9,910 nucleotides of DNA. Origin: Clostridiales bacterium. Lineage in GTDB: Bacteria; Bacillota; Clostridia; TANB77; CAG-508. Under the pieces are notes generated by a model. The model had not been told where the DNA came from. It was given only the letters and a program-made list of their open reading frames with translations, and ran no database searches. Every line of letters starts with the position of its first letter. Position 1 is the stretch's first letter. The translations under genes and the position numbers were made by a program. The DNA lies in assembly GCA_003534295.1 (NCBI GenBank), contig DPDV01000006.1, forward strand, positions 1-9,910, given 5' to 3'. Shown piece by piece: positions 6,310 through 9,910 of the stretch.

Positions 6310-7590
6310 AGTGTAAAAGTAGAAAAAACAGAAAATACAAACGAAGTAAAATTAAGCTTTGAAATAGAGGCAGAAAAATTTGATGAAGCAATGAAAAAAG
6401 TATATTTAAAAACGGCTAAGTATTTTAATGTACCAGGATTTAGAAAAGGAAAAGCACCAATGCAAATGGTAGAAAAGCAATATGGAGCTTCAATTTTTTA
6501 TGAAGATACATTTAATGAATTAGTTCCAGAAATATATGATGAAGCAATAAAGGCAAATAATGTGGAAGCAGTAAGCAGACCACAAATAGATATACAACAA
6601 ATGGAAAAAGGAAAAAATTTAATCTTTACAGCGATAGTTCAAGTGATTCCAGAAGTAAAGTTAGGAAAATATAAAGGTATAGAACTAAATAAAATAGAGT
6701 ATAATGTATCTGACGAAGACATAGAACACGAATTAGGACATATGCAAGAAAAAAATTCAAGAATTGTTACTGTAGAAGATAGACCAGTAGAGCCAAAAGA
6801 CATAACTGTAATAGATTTTGAAGGATTTGTAGATGGAAAAGCGTTTGATGGTGGAAAAGCAGAAAAACACGAACTAGAAATAGGAAGTAATACATTTATA
6901 CCAGGCTTTGAAGACCAAATAATTGGCATGAGAATAGAAGAAGAAAAAGACATAAATGTAAAATTCCCAGAAGAATACTTTTCAAAAGATTTAGCAGGAA
7001 AAGATGCTACATTTAAAGTAAAATTACATGAAATAAAGAAAAAAGAATTACCAGAATTAGATGACGAATTTGCGAAAGACGTTAGTGAATTTGACACACT
7101 TGAAGAGTTAAAGAATAGTATAAAGGAAAAAATTCAAACTGAAAATGACTCAAGGGCAAAATACGAAACAGAGGAATCTGCAATAAAAGCTGTTTGCGAA
7201 AACACAACAATAGATATACCATCAGCTATGATAGACAATGAAATAGAAAATATGATACAAGACGTTAAAACAAGATTGTCTTACCAAGGACTATCAATAG
7301 AACAATATTTAAAAATGATAAACAAGACAGAAGCAGATATGAGAAATGAGTTCAAAGAGCAAGCCGAAAGATCTGTAAAATCAAGATTGGTTTTAGATGC
7401 AATTGCTAAAGCAGAAAAATTAGAAAATTCAGAAGAAGAAATAGCAGAAAAGATAAAGGAAATGGCTGAAAATTATGGAAAGAAAGAAGAAGAACTTCTA
7501 AAAAATGAACAATTGAAAAACTATTTAGAAGAAAATATGAAAACAGAAAAAGCTATTAAATTTATCGTTGAAAATGCAAAAATAAAATAA
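6307..7590 (+). CDS. tig: Trigger factor, ribosome-associated chaperone and peptidyl-prolyl isomerase
   Basis: Trigger factor binds the ribosome near the peptide exit and shields nascent chains. At 427 residues it is a typical full-length, three-domain member. The N-terminal ribosome-binding domain (about 1-115) has the signature GFRKGKAP starting at G44. An FKBP-like isomerase domain at about 150-245 includes VIDFEGFVDGKAFDGGKAE and IPGFEDQIIGM. The C-terminal helical chaperone domain is rich in Glu and Lys. The gene is the first of tig-clpP-clpX, a common Firmicute and proteobacterial order that links folding at the ribosome to ClpXP proteolysis. clpP starts 16 bases after its stop, so the genes are almost certainly cotranscribed from the promoter at 6235-6262. 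Base and codon use match its neighbours. Confidence 0.97.
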   Translation: MSVKVEKTENTNEVKLSFEIEAEKFDEAMKKVYLKTAKYFNVPGFRKGKAPMQMVEKQYGASIFYEDTFNELVPEIYDEAIKANNVEAVSRPQIDIQQMEKGKNLIFTAIVQVIPEVKLGKYKGIELNKIEYNVSDEDIEHELGHMQEKNSRIVTVEDRPVEPKDITVIDFEGFVDGKAFDGGKAEKHELEIGSNTFIPGFEDQIIGMRIEEEKDINVKFPEEYFSKDLAGKDATFKVKLHEIKKKELPELDDEFAKDVSEFDTLEELKNSIKEKIQTENDSRAKYETEESAIKAVCENTTIDIPSAMIDNEIENMIQDVKTRLSYQGLSIEQYLKMINKTEADMRNEFKEQAERSVKSRLVLDAIAKAEKLENSEEEIAEKIKEMAENYGKKEEELLKNEQLKNYLEENMKTEKAIKFIVENAKIK

Positions 7591-7606
7591 AGGGAGGAAA
7601 AGCACA

Positions 7607-8209
7607 TTGGAAGAAAATAGTTTAGTTCCATATGTAATTGAACAAACAGCTAAAGGAGAAAGGTCATATGATATATTTTCAAGACTTTTGAAAGACAGAA
7701 TTATTTTTTTGGGAGAAGACGTTAATCCAACTTCAGCTAGCCTAGTAATAGCACAACTACTTTTCTTGGAATCCGAGGATCCAGATAAAGAAATATTTTT
7801 ATATATAAATAGCCCAGGAGGTTCAATTACTGATGGTATGGCAATAGTTGACACAATGAATTATATAAAATGCCCAGTATCAACAATATGCGTAGGAATG
7901 GCAGCAAGCATGGGAGCTGTACTTTTGGCATCAGGAGAAAAAGGGAAAAGATATGCTACTCCAAATGCAGAAATTTTAATTCATCAACCATTAATAGCAG
8001 GTGGAGGATTATCTGGACAAACAACAGAAATTAAAATACACGCAGACCATATGGTTAAAACAAGAGAAAAATTGAATAAGTTATTAAGTGAAAGAACGGG
8101 TCAACCATTAGAAATAATAGATAGAGATACAGAAAGAGATAACTATATGACAGCAGAAGAAGCTTTAAAATATGGACTTATAGATGGAATAATGGATAAA
8201 AGACACTAA
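7607..8209 (+). CDS. clpP: ATP-dependent Clp protease proteolytic subunit ClpP (TTG start)
   Basis: ClpP is a 14-subunit serine peptidase barrel that degrades proteins fed by ClpX and similar unfoldases. The 200-residue protein has the triad S101 (GMAASMGAV), H126 (LIHQPL) and D178 (DTERDNYM). The axial and oligomer segment EQTAKGERSYDIFSRLLKDRIIFLG and the strand LYINSPGGSITDGMAI are also present. No cleavable propeptide is evident. The start is TTG at 7607, supported by AGGGAGG (7591-7597) nine bases upstream. No ATG lies in frame before Met78, which is far inside the domain. After the catalytic His it reads HQPLIAGGGLSGQTTEI, where Bacillus subtilis and E. coli have HQPLGG(A/Y)QGQAT. That adds three residues at the entrance to the handle region. 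clpX follows 45 bases later with no promoter visible between. Confidence 0.97.
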   Translation: MEENSLVPYVIEQTAKGERSYDIFSRLLKDRIIFLGEDVNPTSASLVIAQLLFLESEDPDKEIFLYINSPGGSITDGMAIVDTMNYIKCPVSTICVGMAASMGAVLLASGEKGKRYATPNAEILIHQPLIAGGGLSGQTTEIKIHADHMVKTREKLNKLLSERTGQPLEIIDRDTERDNYMTAEEALKYGLIDGIMDKRH

Positions 8210-8232
8210 AGTTGCTAAATGATTTATGCTTT

Positions 8233-8257
8233 TAGAAAGGAAAGAAAAGTTAACATG
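8233..8257 (+). promoter_or_regulatory. Extended ribosome binding site of clpX deciding its start
   Basis: TAGAAAGGAA (8233-8242) is followed by 12 bases and the ATG at 8255, exactly the arrangement seen at tig. This supports the 8255 start over the upstream in-frame ATG at 8219, which has no ribosome binding site and would put this element inside the coding region. Confidence 0.6.
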
Positions 8258-9559
8258 GCAAATAAAAATATAAAGTGTTCATTTTGTGGAAAGTCGCAAG
8301 AAGGCGTGGATAGAATAATTGCTGGGCCAGGAGTGTATATTTGCAATGAATGTATTAAAGTATGCTCAAATATATTAGAAGATGAATTATACGAAGATAG
8401 CGAATTAACATATACATTGGACAAAATTAACAATTTACCTACACCAGCGGAAATAAAGAATATATTGGATTCTTATGTAATAGGACAGGAGGAAGCTAAA
8501 AAAACATTATCTGTTGCAGTTTATAATCATTATAAAAGAATCAATAATAAAAATAATGTTGAATCTGACATAGAAATACAAAAGAGCAATGTGTTGCTTT
8601 TAGGCCCAACAGGCTGTGGGAAAACACTTTTAGCGCAAACATTAGCAAAAATATTAGAAGTTCCGTTTGCAATAGCTGATGCTACAACCTTAACAGAGGC
8701 GGGCTATGTTGGAGAAGACGTAGAAAATATTTTGTTGAAATTGATTCAAGCCGCAGATTATGACATAGCAAAAGCAGAAAAGGGAATAATATATATTGAC
8801 GAAATAGACAAGATTTCAAGAAAGTCAGAGAATCCTTCAATTACAAGGGATGTAAGTGGAGAAGGTGTGCAACAGGCTTTACTAAAAATAGTTGAAGGCA
8901 CAACTGCATCTGTTCCACCTCAAGGAGGAAGAAAACACCCACATCAAGAATTTTTACAAATCAATACTGAAAATATATTATTTATATGTGGAGGAGCCTT
9001 TGAAGGGCTAGAAAAAATAGTTAAAGATAGAATAGGAAAGAAAACAATAGGTTTTGGAGCAGAAATTGAAAGTAAAAAAGATATAAGCAAATATGAAGTA
9101 TTTGAAAAACTGCTACCACAAGATTTATTAAAGTTTGGATTAATTCCAGAATTTGTTGGAAGACTACCAATAATAGCAACTTTAAAGGAATTAGATAAGC
9201 AAGCGTTAATAGATATAGTAACTAAGCCTAAAAATGCACTAGTAAAACAATATCAAAAGCTATTTGAAATTGATAATGTTCAATTGGAATTTGAAGAAGA
9301 TGCATTGGAACAAATTGTGGAAAAAGCAATAGAGAGAAAAACGGGAGCAAGAGGGTTGCGCTCTATTATTGAAGAAATAATGAGGGACATTATGTTTGAG
9401 ATTCCTTCAAACCCAAAGATAGAAAAGTGCATTATAACAAAAGAAACTGTTACTAGTGGAGAACCTCCCAAAATTATAATCAATAATAATAGAGAAGTTA
9501 CAAAAATGAATACAACAAGAAAAAAAGAAACAACTAAAAAGATAACAGAAACAGCATAA
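8255..9559 (+). CDS. clpX: ATP-dependent Clp protease ATP-binding subunit ClpX
   Basis: ClpX is a hexameric AAA+ unfoldase that recognises tagged proteins and threads them into ClpP. From the 8255 start the protein has 434 residues. The N-terminal zinc-binding domain has C8/C11 and C30/C33 in two CxxC pairs. Walker A GPTGCGKT is at 117-124, the pore-loop sequence GYVGED follows, and Walker B ends at D182-E183. The RKH loop is GRKHPHQEF. The ClpP-docking loop IGF is at 265-267, so partnership with the upstream ClpP is expected. Sensor 2 GAR is at 364-366. The family-typical end EIMRDIMFEIPS is followed by a longer than usual tail. After INNNREVTKMN, about 15 residues rich in Lys, Thr and Arg (TRKKETTKKITETA) extend beyond the usual length of about 420. 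An in-frame ATG at 8219 is rejected for lack of a ribosome binding site. Confidence 0.97.
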   Translation: MANKNIKCSFCGKSQEGVDRIIAGPGVYICNECIKVCSNILEDELYEDSELTYTLDKINNLPTPAEIKNILDSYVIGQEEAKKTLSVAVYNHYKRINNKNNVESDIEIQKSNVLLLGPTGCGKTLLAQTLAKILEVPFAIADATTLTEAGYVGEDVENILLKLIQAADYDIAKAEKGIIYIDEIDKISRKSENPSITRDVSGEGVQQALLKIVEGTTASVPPQGGRKHPHQEFLQINTENILFICGGAFEGLEKIVKDRIGKKTIGFGAEIESKKDISKYEVFEKLLPQDLLKFGLIPEFVGRLPIIATLKELDKQALIDIVTKPKNALVKQYQKLFEIDNVQLEFEEDALEQIVEKAIERKTGARGLRSIIEEIMRDIMFEIPSNPKIEKCIITKETVTSGEPPKIIINNNREVTKMNTTRKKETTKKITETA

Positions 9560-9565
9560 GAAGCA

Positions 9566-9610
9566 AATAATTTCCTTGCCAAATTCTGAAAACTTGGCAA
9601 GGAAATTATT
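9566..9610. terminator. Perfect 17-bp hairpin at the end of the clp operon
   Basis: AATAATTTCCTTGCCAA (9566-9582) and TTGGCAAGGAAATTATT (9594-9610) are exact inverted repeats around an 11-base loop, six bases after the clpX stop. The GC-containing core plus A/U-rich outer stem fits an intrinsic terminator. No U-tract follows on the plus strand (GAAAAAAC comes next), so the outer AAATTATT would have to serve as the U-rich part. It could also protect the mRNA 3' end. Confidence 0.65.
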
Positions 9611-9654
9611 GAAAAAACATCATGGTTAAAGAAGTAAAATAAGAAAAAGAAAGA

Positions 9655-9729
9655 ACTTCAAAAAAATATAAAAATTTTTCAAAAAAAATTAAAAATTGTG
9701 TTGACAACAGATAAACGCTGTGCTAAAAT
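9655..9729 (+). promoter_or_regulatory. Strong promoter with UP-like element, probably of an rRNA operon
   Basis: Consensus TTGACA (9701-9706) and TAAAAT (9724-9729) are 17 bp apart, and the -10 is extended by TG (9721-9722). Directly upstream, about 9655-9698 consists almost only of A and T with several A and T tracts, like the UP elements of rRNA promoters. The stretch between the hairpin ending at 9610 and this element (9611-9654) holds nothing I can identify. Confidence 0.7.
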
Positions 9730-9735
9730 AGATAT

Positions 9736-9910
9736 TGTTGTTACCCAAGAAGAGCAACAAAAAAAGTACATTGAAAAGTAAACAATAAACCTTTGAGAAA
9801 AGAAACCAATAATAAAGATAGAAGCAAACTATCTATAAAAAAATGGTCAGCAAAATAAAGAGCTAAATAACTCAAAAAAAGATATATGGGTAGCATAGAA
9901 ATATGCGAAG
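9736..9910 (+). ncRNA. Probable transcribed leader of an rRNA operon, cut by the window end
   Basis: No ORF or ribosome binding site is visible after the strong promoter. GTACATTGAAAAGTAAACAA (9766-9785) resembles the GTACATTGAAAACTA-type and boxA-like (TTTGAAAACTGAACA) sequences that precede 16S and 23S rRNA genes in Firmicutes. GAAACCAATAATAAAG follows. Several small hairpins can form: TTGTTGTT with AGCAACAA (about 9735-9760, one G-U), AGATAG/CTATCT (9816-9821 / 9829-9834), and GCATA-GAAA-TATGC (9893-9906), the last closed by a GNRA tetraloop. No 16S start (AGAGTTTGATC) appears before 9910, so the gene itself is not seen. Another structured RNA leader is possible. Confidence 0.5.

Noticed and set aside
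6294..6362. Small ORF from ATG 6294 overlapping the tig start
   Set aside because: Its ATG is one or two bases from the purine-rich ribosome binding site, too close for initiation, and the peptide is an out-of-frame reading of tig.
6639..7097. 152-codon minus-strand frame within tig
   Set aside because: It mirrors the Glu/Lys-rich tig codons (Ser/Phe-rich product), with no start signal or known family.
8219..8254. Upstream in-frame ATG for clpX
   Set aside because: There is no ribosome binding site before it, and the twelve extra residues precede the family-typical MANKNIKCSFCGK start.
1..9910. CRISPR array, prophage, toxin-antitoxin or defence system
   Set aside because: There are no regularly spaced direct repeats, and every sizeable gene belongs to a recognised non-defence family. 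The window does not contain such a system.

Overview
This is an AT-rich window with Shine-Dalgarno-led genes, UAG/UAA stops, a TTG start and the gene order tig-clpP-clpX. That points to a low-GC Gram-positive bacterium, most likely a member of the Clostridia. The species cannot be named from the sequence. Most of the window is conserved chromosomal core; the left 3.7 kb is more accessory.

Left region (1-873): an HU-type DNA-binding protein gene on the minus strand ends in a well-formed hairpin terminator. Immediately upstream of its ribosome binding site lies a degenerate internal piece of an IS256-family transposase in divergent orientation, so the native hup promoter seems to have been displaced. 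A near-symmetrical hairpin separates this remnant from the next gene.

Metal region (874-3677): a TetR-family regulator (minus) and a P1B-type heavy-metal ATPase of the Zn/Cd/Pb class (plus) are divergently transcribed. The 150-164 bp between them holds two strong, mirror-image sigma-A promoters. It also holds four copies of the heptamer TTCATAT (two per orientation), forming a central inverted repeat between the -35 boxes and a perfect 14-bp palindrome just ahead of the ATPase start. This looks like a complete one-regulator, one-transporter metal-resistance or homeostasis module.

Core region (3686-9559): a site-2 (M50) intramembrane protease, tsaD (tRNA t6A synthesis) and a calcineurin-like metallophosphoesterase follow closely on one strand behind one promoter. 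A second promoter starts the protein quality-control operon tig-clpP-clpX (trigger factor, ClpP peptidase, ClpX unfoldase). This operon ends in a 17-bp perfect hairpin.

Right end (9611-9910): no protein gene is visible. There is a strong promoter with an A/T-rich UP-like element, followed by a structured leader resembling the transcribed leader of a Firmicute rRNA operon. The rRNA gene itself would lie beyond the window. I found no CRISPR array, tRNA, phage, toxin-antitoxin or defence system. The most interesting parts are the TetR/ATPase regulatory region, the transposase scar at the hup ribosome binding site, the overlapping terminator/promoter at 3686-3738 and the unusual handle loop of ClpP.
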